Assembly: GCF_000331535.1 (NCBI RefSeq)
Contig: NZ_AMZN01000044.1
Location: forward strand, 35,067-99,066
DNA from: Fulvivirga imtechensis AK7
GTDB lineage: Bacteria; Bacteroidota; Bacteroidia; Cytophagales; Cyclobacteriaceae
Length of the DNA stretch: 64,000 bases
Direction of reading: 5' to 3'
The notes under the pieces are model-generated. The model was not told the DNA's origin. It did no database searches and saw nothing but the letters and a program-made list of their open reading frames with translations. A program made the translations under genes and the position numbers. This document shows positions 16,637 to 26,618 of this stretch, one piece after another (positions within the stretch are counted from its first letter, which is position 1; the number at the start of each line of letters is the position of its first letter).

Positions 16637-18410
16637 CAAGATAGATCTCCCCACCTTTAAAATACTCGTTGAAGGGCAAGCCATTAAGGAGTATTATCAG
16701 GTGGTGAGTATCCATGTGGAGAAAGAGATTAACAGAATTAATACGTCCGAAATCGTTCTGCTTGATGGAAATCCGGCTGATCAGAACTTTGAGATCAGCG
16801 AATCTTCAGATTTTGTTCCGGGAAGTAAGATCGAAATAGACCTTGGTTATCATTCTACAGAAGAAGCTGCTTTCAAAGGCATTATCATGTCGCAAAGCAT
16901 CAAAGTGAGAAGTTCGCCTGCAGGGGTACGTTCCGAACTTACGATCAGGTGCTCTGATGAAGCCGTAAAGCTAACCATTGGCAGGAAAAGCAGAAACTTC
17001 AAAGACAAAAAGGACAGTGATGTGATCACGTCCATCATCGGAGAAACAGGTGTGGATAAGAGCGTAGGCGCCACCAGCTTTACCCATAAAAAAATTGTGC
17101 AGTACGACAGTACAGACTGGGATTTTATCTTGTCACGGGCAGAGGTAAACGGCTTTGTGGCTGTTTGTGATGATGGGAAGCTGAAAATTGATGCGCCTCA
17201 GCTCTCTGGACAGGCGGCATTAGGCATTACTTACGGAGTCGATGCCATAGATTTTCAGGCGGAGCTGGACTCTGTATCACAACTGACGGCTGTAGAGTGT
17301 ACCTCCTGGGACAGCACCCAGCAAAAGCTGTCCAATGGCCAGTCTACAGAGCCTACTGTTAACGAGCAGAGCAATATCACCGGCAAAACACTTTCCTCAG
17401 TTATAGGCTTGGCAACTTTTAAAATGGGTACAACGGTGCCAGAAGATGCGTCCGTACTAAAAGATTGGGCCAATGCTAAGCTTCAAAAATCCAGATTATC
17501 AAAGATAAAGGGGTACGTTACGATACCTGGTAGTACACTAGCCAAACTGGATTCTCTGGTCGAACTGAATGGCTTCGGAGCCAGGTTTAATGGCAGTGCA
17601 TATATTTCGCGAGTGACCCACACTCTGGAGGGTGGCAGTTGGACAACTAAAATTGGCTTTGGCCTTAACGACAAGTGGTTTTCCGAGTCACACCAAATTG
17701 TATCGCCAGCAGCTTCCGGGCTACTGCCGGGGATCCCCGGTTTGCAGATAGGTGTCGTTAAACAAATAGATCAGGATCCTGACGGTGAATACAGAGTATT
17801 GGTAAATGTGCCAATCATTGAAGAGTCAGGTGATGGTATCTGGGCCCGCCTATCAAACTTCTACGCATCGGATGGGATTGGCAATTATTTCTACCCTGAA
17901 GTAAGTGACGAAGTGGTGTTGGGCTTTCTCAATGAAGATCCGCGATTTCCCGTAATACTCGGTTCATTGTATGGCAAAAAGAGAAAACCCGCCTATACCC
18001 CAGATAGCGAAAACAAAACCAAAGGAATAGTTACCAAGAGCCAGATGAAGCTAACCTTTGATGAAGATAAAAAAATAATTACTATAGAAACTCCGGGAGG
18101 CAACAAAGTAACGCTGAGTGATGATGCGAAATCCATTACCATGGAGGACCAAAACAGTAATAAAATTGAAATGTCCGACAGTGGTATTACAATTAAAAGC
18201 CCTAAAGACATAAAAATAACTGCAAGCGGAAGCCTGAGTGCAGAAGCTACCTCCAATGCCACCATAAAGGCCACAGGTGATGCTTCTGTATCAGGAAATA
18301 ACGTAAATATAAAAGCCAACATGGCCCTGACTGCCGAAGGATCAGCCCAGGCAGCCCTGAAAGCATCAGGCCAGGTGGAGGTGAAAGGAGCTATGGTGAT
18401 GATTAATTGA
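16614..18410 (+). CDS. VgrG-like spike protein (Afp8/Pvc8-like)
   Basis: 598 residues. A gp27-like N-terminal region (about 10-350) is followed by a gp5 OB-fold near 375-455 (VKQIDQDPDGEYRVLVNVP; NEDPRFPVILGSLYG). The C-terminal beta-helix is built of short repeats (TIETPGGNKVTLSD, then SITMEDQNSNKIEMSD, and Ala/Ser-rich turns to the end). It trimerises into the puncturing spike at the tube tip. No enzymatic C-terminal extension is visible, so this is a structural spike and not an evolved toxin-VgrG. After the stop comes an intergenic repeat region and then the PAAR tip gene. Confidence 0.92.
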   Translation: MATSPVNSKIDLPTFKILVEGQAIKEYYQVVSIHVEKEINRINTSEIVLLDGNPADQNFEISESSDFVPGSKIEIDLGYHSTEEAAFKGIIMSQSIKVRSSPAGVRSELTIRCSDEAVKLTIGRKSRNFKDKKDSDVITSIIGETGVDKSVGATSFTHKKIVQYDSTDWDFILSRAEVNGFVAVCDDGKLKIDAPQLSGQAALGITYGVDAIDFQAELDSVSQLTAVECTSWDSTQQKLSNGQSTEPTVNEQSNITGKTLSSVIGLATFKMGTTVPEDASVLKDWANAKLQKSRLSKIKGYVTIPGSTLAKLDSLVELNGFGARFNGSAYISRVTHTLEGGSWTTKIGFGLNDKWFSESHQIVSPAASGLLPGIPGLQIGVVKQIDQDPDGEYRVLVNVPIIEESGDGIWARLSNFYASDGIGNYFYPEVSDEVVLGFLNEDPRFPVILGSLYGKKRKPAYTPDSENKTKGIVTKSQMKLTFDEDKKIITIETPGGNKVTLSDDAKSITMEDQNSNKIEMSDSGITIKSPKDIKITASGSLSAEATSNATIKATGDASVSGNNVNIKANMALTAEGSAQAALKASGQVEVKGAMVMIN

Positions 18411-18421
18411 GTTGGAAGACG

Positions 18422-18569
18422 GAAGACCGAAATCCGAAGTGGTTGGTAACCAGTGATCGGTAATCGCTAATCAGTGGCCGAATGACATCGAGAACTGCAA
18501 ACTATAAACTATAAACTATAAACTGAGAACTGAGAACTGAGAACTGAGAACTGAGAACTGTAAACTGAA
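18422..18569 (+). repeat. Heptanucleotide repeat array with GAAGACCGAA element, abutting the PAAR start codon
   Basis: Positions 18493-18569 are eleven consecutive 7-bp units: AACTGCA, AACTATA three times, AACTGAG five times, AACTGTA, AACTGAA. The last unit ends exactly one base before the PAAR ATG at 18570. Upstream lies GAAGACCGAA (18422-18431) and TCCGAAGTG (18433-18441). The same two words recur as reverse complement at 34530-34556, next to another heptad array. This is probably a dispersed short tandem repeat; slippage could change the leader length of the spike-tip gene. Confidence 0.8.
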
Positions 18570-18869
18570 ATGCCCCTAGCAGCAAGACTAACAGATATGC
18601 ACACATGCCCGATGCAAACACCGGGTGTACCACCCATACCTCATGTAGGAGGACCAGTTATTGGTCCGGGCGCGCCTACCGTTTTGATCGGAGGTATGCC
18701 GGCAGCAGTGATGGGCGATAGTTGCGTATGTGTGGGACCACCCGATACTATTGTAAAAGGGTCAAGCACGGTAATGATTGGTGGCAAGCCGGCAGCACGG
18801 CAGGGTGATACGACTGCCCATGGCGGGCAAATAGTAATAGGTTGTCCAACAGTAATGATTGGAGGATAA
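18570..18869 (+). CDS. PAAR-repeat spike tip protein
   Basis: 99 residues with the PAAR pattern: AARLTDMHTCP, GPGAPTVLIGGMPAAVMGD, VKGSSTVMIGGKPAARQGD, HGGQIVIGCPTVMIGG. His and Cys residues suit the metal-binding site at the tip. It forms the sharp point on the VgrG-like spike. It is a bare PAAR with no toxin extension. The start codon is fixed by a heptad array ending just before it. The gp25 gene starts one base after its stop codon, so the two are coupled. Confidence 0.95.
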   Translation: MPLAARLTDMHTCPMQTPGVPPIPHVGGPVIGPGAPTVLIGGMPAAVMGDSCVCVGPPDTIVKGSSTVMIGGKPAARQGDTTAHGGQIVIGCPTVMIGG

Positions 18870-18870
18870 A

Positions 18871-19290
18871 ATGGATCATGAAAACTCTTTTTTAGGACGC
18901 GGATGGGCTTTTCCTCCTGCTTTTGACACCAAATCGAAAAGAAGTATGATGGTGGAGGAAGAGGAGGATATCCGGCAAAGCCTTTTCATTATTATCTCCA
19001 CTATCCCCGGAGAGCGGATCATGAATCCTAAGTTTGGGTGTGACCTTACCTCGTCTGTTTTTGATAATGTGGATAGCCTGGCCGTGAACAGGATGAAAGA
19101 CCTGATCCGTACAGCGGTACTCAATTATGAGCCGAGAATTACCCTTCATGACGTAGTGGTAGACACCAGAGACTCGTTTGACGGAATAGTGAGGATAACA
19201 CTCGACTATACCATTAGGAAGATCAATGTGCGAACTAATATTGTGTATCCATTCTATTTAAAGGAGGGTACCAATGTAACCGGTATGTAG
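18871..19290 (+). CDS. Baseplate wedge protein, gp25-like (Afp9/Pvc9-like)
   Basis: 139 residues from the ATG at 18871. This start is favoured over an in-frame TTG at 18859 because it follows the PAAR stop and has GGAGG at 18861-18865. It is a GPW/gp25 family member: GRGWAFPPAFD, then EEDIRQSLFIIISTIPGERIMNPKFGCDL, a diagnostic segment, and a strand YTIRKINVRTNIVYPFYL. The protein is part of the baseplate wedge that joins the sheath to the hub. It ends 5 bp before the large baseplate gene. Confidence 0.92.
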   Translation: MDHENSFLGRGWAFPPAFDTKSKRSMMVEEEEDIRQSLFIIISTIPGERIMNPKFGCDLTSSVFDNVDSLAVNRMKDLIRTAVLNYEPRITLHDVVVDTRDSFDGIVRITLDYTIRKINVRTNIVYPFYLKEGTNVTGM

Positions 19291-19295
19291 GATAG

Positions 19296-22200
19296 ATGAA
19301 AAGTGATCAGGAAAAGAAAATATTGTCCAATATTCAGGGTTCTTCCCAAGCCGACAGAACTAATACCATTCTGCATCATGATTATGTGAAGATCGATGAG
19401 CGTGCCCTGGCGGATTACCTGGCTTTTCTGTATGAGTATTCCGAATCCATCCGCTTTTATAACTTAAAAAATAAACCAGCGGGAGACTGGCAGCCGTTTT
19501 TGGGCAGCGACATAAGTGTTTTGTTGTCGCGGATAGCCATTATCTCTCCCCAAAAGCTGGACAGCCGGTTTCATGAACTGCTGTATCAGTTTGAAAATGA
19601 GCTGGATGAGCATAAATCTCATGAGCTTTTCCTTCAGCTTTACTATGAGGTTTTTAATCTCGTAAGGATGTTTGACGAATGGTACAGAGTGGCTCACGAA
19701 TACAATGCAACTGGCAGCGACAGCGCTTTGGGTGGTATAGTCCAAAATGCTATTGAATACCGGCTGAGCAAGAAATTCAGGCGGCTACAGACACTGATTA
19801 CTCGTTACAACAGTATGGGCATCGGGGCAGGGTTGGATGCGGAAGAAAATAAACTGGATAAGATCTGGTTTAGCACGCCTGCCGATGATGCTGAGGAATT
19901 GACAGGTGGGAGCCCCCGTGAGCAGCTTTCCGGTATGGTGAAGCAATTGACATTTGTTTTTAAGGACTTTTTAAGAGGGGTGACCAATATCGTGAATGCA
20001 GCTCCTCAGTTGCTGCTTAAATCATTAGAGCACGAGTACCATGCACCACAAAATGCGTTGCTCATCGCCTTTATCAGGCTACACGAACATGTGAAGAATG
20101 ATCTTAACCAGCTCACTCGAAAGCATTTGGACTATTATTATTTTGAAAAACTACGCCAGTCGTTTCAGAATGCTATTCCCGACAGGGCGCACCTGCACTT
20201 TTCACTGGCAGATCATATAGATAAGTTTATAATAAAAAGAGGCACTTTGTTTGCCGCAGGTGTTGATGAAGATGGCTATGACTATCTGTATAGCGCAGAC
20301 CATGACCTGGAGTTGAATAAAGCAGCGGTAACAGATATTAAAGTGTTGTATTTGTCCAAGAATCCACTCATTGCCGAGGGTGACAAGTATAAATTGACAT
20401 CTAATATTTATCGGGCTGAGATAGGCTCTGCCGATGATGCGACTATAAAATTTGATAACTCATCATTGTCATTTCCAACCTTTGGTGAGGAACAATATGC
20501 GCTGGGCGAGAAAAAGCGGAGCATGCAGATGGCGGAAATTGGATTCGCATTGTCCACCCCGGTGCTGTTGCTTCGAGAGGGCAACCGAAGCGTAAATGTT
20601 GATCTTAAGTTCAACTTAAAATCAATGTCCTCTTTGGTTTCCTTCCTGGAAGATTTTTCCGTGGCTGAAAAGCTAAGTGCTGATGGCGCCTTTCACAAAG
20701 TATTTGCCAACGCCTTTAATATCCAACTGTCGTCAGAAGAAGGGTGGCATACCATAGAAAACTATAAAGTTGCACCCCAAAACAACTGGACTGACGGAGT
20801 GCTCCGTATTTCGTTTGAGCTGGACCTGGCCGCCCCTGCAATCGTTCCGTTACTTGCAGAACATGTAGATCATAACAGGTATACCTCCAAATGGCCTGTG
20901 ATGAAGATTGCATTAAGCATGGTAAGATCGATGTATGCTTATTCTTATTTGCGAGACCTGGTTGTGGAACAATGTGAAGTGAGCGTGAAAGTGAGCCGGA
21001 TAACAGGAGTTCAGGCATTCAATAATTTAGGCAAGCTTGATGTCAGTAGTCCTTTTTATCCTTTCGGTACGGTTCCAAACCTGGGGTCATTTATGCTCAT
21101 CGGTCATGATGAACTTTTTAAGAAACCCGTTAGTGATATTACTATTGATCTTGAATGGCATAATCTGCCACAACGTGAAGGTGGGTTCAAAGAGTATTAC
21201 AGAAAGTACGACCCTAATATTGCTAACGAATCGTTCAAAGTATCTTTACGCGCCCTTTCCGGGTATGAATTTTTACCACGCTCCCCGGAGAAGACTCAGA
21301 TTTTCAGCTTGTTTAAAACCAAACCTGTAAAAGCCGGTGAGGCTTCCCTTCATGAGGTGGCGGAGCGCAATACTATTGATCACGTAGATATCGATGCCCT
21401 GCAGATCAAACCGGATTTTAAAATGTTGGAGCTGCCGGATTATGATAACACTACCAGGGCCGGGTATCTGAAGCTGGAGTTGGTAGCGCCAAAGATGGGA
21501 TTTGGACATGATATGTATGCTACGCTGTTTGCCAATGAAGTAATAGAAAAAACCAAACCTTCCAGCAAGGATGCATTGGACCTTCCAAATATTCCCTTTG
21601 CTCCTCAACTGCGATCGATACAACTAAGCTATCAGGCTTCATCTAAGATATACCTTGAAAAATCTGCCACCAGGCGCAGTAACCCTGAAGCGGATGAAAG
21701 ATTTTACCACCTTCACCCCTTTGGCACCCGGACCATTTTTAAAAACAGCATACCTTATGATCATTTTCTGTTACCACAGTTTGATGATAACGGATACTTG
21801 TTTATCGGGCTCAGTGGAGTGCAACCGCCATCAAGTTTGACTTTATACTTTCTTCTGGAGCAACGGGCAGGTAACAATTTTGATATTGAAATTCCAACCG
21901 TTCACTGGCAATACCTGTCTGAAGACCGGTGGATAGATTTCAGTAAAAGCGATGTGATATTCGATACTACCAGTAATTTTACGGTTTCAGGTATTGTCAA
22001 GTTATTGTTGCCGGCCGACATCACGCAGGGTAACCATATTTTACCGGGCAATAAGCATTGGATATCTGCCCGGGTAGAGGGTGATGTAAACCTGTTATCT
22101 CGAACCAAAGCAGTCTTTACCCAGGCGCTGTCAGTTACATGGGTTCCGCACAGGGATGGAGCTCAATGGAAACAAAATATCCCGGCAGATACCATCCAGA

Positions 22201-23093
22201 GGCTGATACAGCCAAGGTCTGAAATTGCAGGCATCTTTCAACCGGCCACATCTTTTTCAGGATCACCACAAGAAGATCTAAAAAAATACTATGCCCGGGT
22301 CAGTGAGCGCCTGAGACATAAAAACAGGGCTGTAACGGCCTGGGATTACGAAAAGCTTATTTTAGAGAAGTTTCCTTTCATCGACAGGGTAAAGTGCATT
22401 ACACCTATCGAGAGCAATGGCCGTGTGAAAGGAGGCGAGGTGGTAGTTGTGGTAGTACCGGCTATCGACAGGCAAAGTGAATTTTACCTGCCAAAGATCA
22501 ACTACCATACCCTAACTGATATTCAACGTTATGTTTTATCCGTGGGGTCTTCATTTTTAAGTGTCAGAGTGGTAAATCCTATCTATGAGCAGGTAAAGAT
22601 CAATTGCAAGATAAAATTTATTGACAATAACAAGAAGGGCGAATACCTGCAGCAGTTGCATGAAGACCTGAGAAGATTTATTTGTCCCTGGTTTTACTCT
22701 CCTTCCTCGCGGATGAATTTTGGAGGCGCCATCAGGCATGAGGAGGTACTTACTTTTTTGGAATCATTGGATTATATCACATTTATCACAAAATTGTCGG
22801 TGGTCATCGTCCATTATGACAATGAGGAGTATTCTCTTTCCGATTCTATGGATGAAAGTAAAACACTATATGCCAGCGCGCCCTGGTGTGTTTTAGCACC
22901 TATGGACAGGCACCAGATATCGATTCTGGAAAAAACTATCCATGAAACTCCTGAAAGAGCAGCCATTGAAAGCATGCGCCTGGGGGGCGACTTTGTGGTG
23001 ACGGGTGAGCGGCAGGATGACCTCGGTGAAGATTTTCCTCCCTATAGGAAGGGTGACGATAAAGATTATTTTGTAGTAGAAATTGACATATGA
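19296..23093 (+). CDS. Large baseplate J-like protein (Afp11-like)
   Basis: 1265 residues, no signal peptide. The last third contains the baseplate-J core: ARVSERLRHKNRAVTAWDYEKLIL, then FPFIDRVKCITP and VKGGEVVVVVVPAIDR, in the style of gpJ/gp6 proteins of Bacteroidota CIS. The N-terminal two thirds are long insertions with no domain I can name. By family it builds the baseplate wedge/ring together with gp25 and the second large baseplate protein. It is longer than phage gpJ, as is usual for extracellular CIS. Start ATG at 19296, 5 bp after the gp25 stop. Confidence 0.83.
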   Translation: MKSDQEKKILSNIQGSSQADRTNTILHHDYVKIDERALADYLAFLYEYSESIRFYNLKNKPAGDWQPFLGSDISVLLSRIAIISPQKLDSRFHELLYQFENELDEHKSHELFLQLYYEVFNLVRMFDEWYRVAHEYNATGSDSALGGIVQNAIEYRLSKKFRRLQTLITRYNSMGIGAGLDAEENKLDKIWFSTPADDAEELTGGSPREQLSGMVKQLTFVFKDFLRGVTNIVNAAPQLLLKSLEHEYHAPQNALLIAFIRLHEHVKNDLNQLTRKHLDYYYFEKLRQSFQNAIPDRAHLHFSLADHIDKFIIKRGTLFAAGVDEDGYDYLYSADHDLELNKAAVTDIKVLYLSKNPLIAEGDKYKLTSNIYRAEIGSADDATIKFDNSSLSFPTFGEEQYALGEKKRSMQMAEIGFALSTPVLLLREGNRSVNVDLKFNLKSMSSLVSFLEDFSVAEKLSADGAFHKVFANAFNIQLSSEEGWHTIENYKVAPQNNWTDGVLRISFELDLAAPAIVPLLAEHVDHNRYTSKWPVMKIALSMVRSMYAYSYLRDLVVEQCEVSVKVSRITGVQAFNNLGKLDVSSPFYPFGTVPNLGSFMLIGHDELFKKPVSDITIDLEWHNLPQREGGFKEYYRKYDPNIANESFKVSLRALSGYEFLPRSPEKTQIFSLFKTKPVKAGEASLHEVAERNTIDHVDIDALQIKPDFKMLELPDYDNTTRAGYLKLELVAPKMGFGHDMYATLFANEVIEKTKPSSKDALDLPNIPFAPQLRSIQLSYQASSKIYLEKSATRRSNPEADERFYHLHPFGTRTIFKNSIPYDHFLLPQFDDNGYLFIGLSGVQPPSSLTLYFLLEQRAGNNFDIEIPTVHWQYLSEDRWIDFSKSDVIFDTTSNFTVSGIVKLLLPADITQGNHILPGNKHWISARVEGDVNLLSRTKAVFTQALSVTWVPHRDGAQWKQNIPADTIQRLIQPRSEIAGIFQPATSFSGSPQEDLKKYYARVSERLRHKNRAVTAWDYEKLILEKFPFIDRVKCITPIESNGRVKGGEVVVVVVPAIDRQSEFYLPKINYHTLTDIQRYVLSVGSSFLSVRVVNPIYEQVKINCKIKFIDNNKKGEYLQQLHEDLRRFICPWFYSPSSRMNFGGAIRHEEVLTFLESLDYITFITKLSVVIVHYDNEEYSLSDSMDESKTLYASAPWCVLAPMDRHQISILEKTIHETPERAAIESMRLGGDFVVTGERQDDLGEDFPPYRKGDDKDYFVVEIDI

Positions 23094-23109
23094 TTTAAAT
23101 GAATAGCTT

Positions 23110-23856
23110 ATGCCGATATACAACCGCACTACGCTGAAGAATTTTTTCAAGAATGGTACAAACCCAACGGAGGTTCACTTTTCTGACTTGATAGATTCGA
23201 CCATCAACAAAATAGATGATGGTTTTGCCAAAAGTATTGAGGATGGCTTACAGCTTTCACCTCTGGGCGAATCCAACCGGCTAATGAGCTTTTATGAAAA
23301 TGTACGAGATAAGCAGCCGGACTGGCAATTGGTGATCAACCCTAAAGAACAGGTGAAAGGGTTATCCGTTACGCAGGGAGAGGATCGGCACAGGTTGTTC
23401 TTTCAAAGAAACGGGCATATTGGAGTTGGTACATTATTTCCGAGAACAAGGTTGGATGTAAATGGAACCAGCCGCTCACAGGCGCGAATAGGTGCTTACT
23501 CCAGTGGTATGGTGCCAGCGGATGGAAACTGGCATCCGATTATTGAAAGGCTCACTGACTGTCACGCTTTTGAGATCATGGCTAAAGCCGCGGCAGGCAA
23601 AGGCCGCGGTAAATATGCAATGGCACACGCTATGGCCATCAGCGCTTATGGCAGCTCCTCCAGCAAGATAAAGGTGACACAATCTTGGTATGGCAGCTTC
23701 TGGAACAGGATCAAATTTAGGTGGAGAGGGGAGCCGGCAAATTACCGCCTCGAGATGAAAACCCGGAGTCATTATGGCATGAACGGGGATAAGCCATATT
23801 ACATTCAATTTCATACCTGTAGCCTGTGGGATGATAAATTATTTGCAAAAAAATAA
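23110..23856 (+). CDS. Candidate CIS fibre / receptor-binding or baseplate accessory protein
   Basis: 248 residues. The N-terminus RTTLKNFFKNGTNPTEVHFSDLIDS is a recurrent attachment-type sequence in Bacteroidota tail-fibre-like proteins. It is followed by FFQRNGHIGVGT-LFPRTRLDVNG, similar to the shaft region of fibre/adhesin proteins. The C-terminal part (about 125-248) is beta-rich and Trp/Tyr-containing and could be a binding head. It lies between the two baseplate proteins (gaps 16 and 32 bp). No other fibre gene is visible in the window, so this is the best candidate for target binding. An alternative is a structural baseplate bracket. Confidence 0.55.
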   Translation: MPIYNRTTLKNFFKNGTNPTEVHFSDLIDSTINKIDDGFAKSIEDGLQLSPLGESNRLMSFYENVRDKQPDWQLVINPKEQVKGLSVTQGEDRHRLFFQRNGHIGVGTLFPRTRLDVNGTSRSQARIGAYSSGMVPADGNWHPIIERLTDCHAFEIMAKAAAGKGRGKYAMAHAMAISAYGSSSSKIKVTQSWYGSFWNRIKFRWRGEPANYRLEMKTRSHYGMNGDKPYYIQFHTCSLWDDKLFAKK

Positions 23857-23888
23857 GTACAATAACCATTAAAAGCTGACCTCCATTT

Positions 23889-26618
23889 ATGGCTGAGCCA
23901 AAATCAATAGCGCGCGACCCCAACCTGCCGAAGAGCATGGACTACCAGGCACTTCGTAAGGAGGGGATTGCCTATTTGCAGCAGCTTTCCGGGAAAATAT
24001 GGACAGACTATAATGAACATGATCCGGGAGTGACTATCCTGGAACAGATCTGCTTTGCGCTCACTGATGTTGCTTATCGTACCAACATAAGTATCGAAAA
24101 ACTGCTTTTTTACGATGACGACTACAAAACAGTTTCCGATTCGAATGCACTTTTTGGGCCTAATGAGATTTTGCCGTGCGGCCCGCTGACACTAACTGAC
24201 TATCGGATCCTGGTCATTGATAAGATCAGAGAGGTAAATAATGCCTGGCTCGAACCTGTGGAAGAAAATAAACTTGGAATTTCAGGTCTCTATAATGTAG
24301 TAGTACAGATCTCGAATGAAGTACCCGAAGATGATTACCAACATGTAAAAGATAAGGTGAGGCGGCTTTTCGCGGCCAGCAGAAATCTATGCGAAGACAT
24401 TAATGAGGTAACAATACTGGTACCCATGCCGGTAAGCATTAACGCTAACATAGATATAAGCTCGGATGCTGTAGGTGAGGAGGTATTGTCAGAGCTGTTT
24501 TATCATATTGATCAGTATTTTAATCCAGCCGTACAATTCCATACATTTGAAGAGCTGACAGAAAAGGGGATGCCGATCGAAAAGATATTTGAAACACCAT
24601 CATTCGATCATGGCTTTATTGTTCCTGGCGAGCTATATCTGAAAAATGATGAATTTTATGTTACTAAAATAGCTGAAATAATCTCCTCTATCCCTGGAAT
24701 TCGTAATGTGCAGGATCTGGCTATTAAAAAAAATGGAATTAAAGTTTACGGAAACTCCATTAACATAGAACCGGGATATTTTGCCCACCTGGATGTCAGT
24801 TATATGGAATCCATTGAGATAACCAAGGGCGGTATTTCATATGAGTATGACAGATCTATTGCCCGGCACCTCTACGAGGTAAAGCTGGATAAACATAAAA
24901 GCGCTAATGAAGCCCGGTTTAAATGGCAGTTTGACAAAACAGTAAAGCCTTTTTCTTTTAGCCAGATATCAGATTTTACATCTATACAGAATACACTGCC
25001 CGGGATCTACGGTGTGGGTAGATATGGATTGCCCGATGATGCGAATGAGGAAAGGAAGGCTAAAGCCCGGCAACTCAAAGGGTATTTGCTAATGTTTGAC
25101 CAGATATTGGCTAACCATTTGGTGCAATTGGAGAAAGTGAAGAACCTGTTCTCTATAGATGATCATCATCCACATACTTACTATGCCCAGTTGCCGGCCG
25201 ATTTCCCTGACCTGGGAGAATTACTGAAAGATCCTGCACCTGAAGCCGTGCTGAGAGTAATGAGCGGATTTGATGAGTATCTTGACCGGAAAAACAGGAT
25301 ACTCGATCACCTGTTGGCCAGGTTTGGTGAACGCTTTTCTGCTGACGTTAGCGGTAAGGTGAAAAACCTCTTTGGCGAAATGTCGAAAGACGAGGTGGAA
25401 CAGGAGATAATACGGTTGAAGTCAGAGTTTTTAAGGAACTATGTTCGCATGAGCCGGGATCGGGCGCAAGCGTTCAATTACCTCGAAAATTCAATAGATC
25501 AGGCCAATGTGCCTACTTTCAGGAGACGCATCAGCTTCTTGTTAAATATTAAAGACCACCGTCAGCGTTCATTGATCAACCATCATTCTCAGATTAAAGT
25601 AGATATTCATGAACCGGGAAGCAGAGGCATCAGTAGCGCCAGGGCTGACATGGGTCAGGGTCAGGAAATTCACTATAGACAAGCCGAAGAAACGCAGGGT
25701 AAGGCCACTTTTTTAGTAAAGGACAGGAAGACCCTGGAATACCTGCTTCTCAGGGGAGGCAGCAAGTCTAATTACCACATTGTGTCCGCTTCCGATTCAA
25801 AATACCTGGTGCTTTTTTATACTCAGAAGAAGGAATTTCCGGTGAAGGTGGCGGAGGCAGATTCTGCAGAGAAGGCTCAAAAACTCATTAGAAAGCTAGT
25901 GGCCTGGTTTAATGAAGTAAGTAGTAAAAGTGAAGGATTTCATGTGGTAGAACATATATTGTTGAGGCCTTATGGCATAGATGAATTTCATTTTCAGATA
26001 CTTGACAGAGACGATGCCATATTATTTGATAGTATAGAGTCTCACACATACGAGGAACAAAAACTACGAGCAGAAGATGCTCTGGTAGCGGGGTGCGACA
26101 AAGCTAATTATAAAAGAGTGCAGGTGAGATCAGGAAAGCATGTCATAATTTTAAGAGACAGGCATAACAGGGAGCTGGCGAGGCTAAAAGGCGAATTGCC
26201 TTCCGAAGAGGGAGCAGCAAGAAAGGTAGACGACCTCGTGAAATACTTTAAAGAGCTGGAAAAGGATAATACTGTCAATCAGAAGAAGCTGGTGTTCACA
26301 GCGGTGAAGGTAGAACAGCGCAAGGTAAGTAAGGATTTCTATAATGCTAAAATGAGCATTATCCTACCCGCATGGATAGCGCGTTTTCAAAATGAAGAAT
26401 TCAGGTTGTTGCTCCGTAATAGCCTGAGACAAAGCATTCCGGCGCATATTTCGACCAGCTTCATCTGGCTGGATATCGAAGGAATGAAAAACTTTGAATC
26501 CGTTCAAAAGCAGTGGCTAGAGCTCAGGCAGCACCTGAATTATGATTGGAAAAAGCTGAATTCACTTTCTGCTAAATTGATCAACATTTTAACGGCATCG
26601 GAATATGGCAGAGCATAG
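23889..26618 (+). CDS. Second large baseplate protein (Afp12-like)
   Basis: 909 residues. The N-terminal hallmark IWTDYNEHDPGVTILEQ (about residues 37-53) followed by ALTDVAYRTN is the conserved signature of the Afp12/gpJ-related baseplate family. The middle carries a helical region (ARQLKGYLLMFDQILANHL, KNRILDHLLARFGERF) and the end returns to mixed alpha/beta. It should pair with the 1265-residue protein in the baseplate. The STAND-like gene start overlaps its end by 14 bp, so the NTPase is translationally coupled to the baseplate. Confidence 0.85.
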   Translation: MAEPKSIARDPNLPKSMDYQALRKEGIAYLQQLSGKIWTDYNEHDPGVTILEQICFALTDVAYRTNISIEKLLFYDDDYKTVSDSNALFGPNEILPCGPLTLTDYRILVIDKIREVNNAWLEPVEENKLGISGLYNVVVQISNEVPEDDYQHVKDKVRRLFAASRNLCEDINEVTILVPMPVSINANIDISSDAVGEEVLSELFYHIDQYFNPAVQFHTFEELTEKGMPIEKIFETPSFDHGFIVPGELYLKNDEFYVTKIAEIISSIPGIRNVQDLAIKKNGIKVYGNSINIEPGYFAHLDVSYMESIEITKGGISYEYDRSIARHLYEVKLDKHKSANEARFKWQFDKTVKPFSFSQISDFTSIQNTLPGIYGVGRYGLPDDANEERKAKARQLKGYLLMFDQILANHLVQLEKVKNLFSIDDHHPHTYYAQLPADFPDLGELLKDPAPEAVLRVMSGFDEYLDRKNRILDHLLARFGERFSADVSGKVKNLFGEMSKDEVEQEIIRLKSEFLRNYVRMSRDRAQAFNYLENSIDQANVPTFRRRISFLLNIKDHRQRSLINHHSQIKVDIHEPGSRGISSARADMGQGQEIHYRQAEETQGKATFLVKDRKTLEYLLLRGGSKSNYHIVSASDSKYLVLFYTQKKEFPVKVAEADSAEKAQKLIRKLVAWFNEVSSKSEGFHVVEHILLRPYGIDEFHFQILDRDDAILFDSIESHTYEEQKLRAEDALVAGCDKANYKRVQVRSGKHVIILRDRHNRELARLKGELPSEEGAARKVDDLVKYFKELEKDNTVNQKKLVFTAVKVEQRKVSKDFYNAKMSIILPAWIARFQNEEFRLLLRNSLRQSIPAHISTSFIWLDIEGMKNFESVQKQWLELRQHLNYDWKKLNSLSAKLINILTASEYGRA

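Noticed and set aside
16614..18410. Toxin domain on the VgrG-like spike
   Set aside because: The C-terminus is only short beta-helix repeats; no extra domain follows.
18493..18569. CRISPR array
   Set aside because: The repeat unit is only 7 bp with no spacers and no cas genes nearby.
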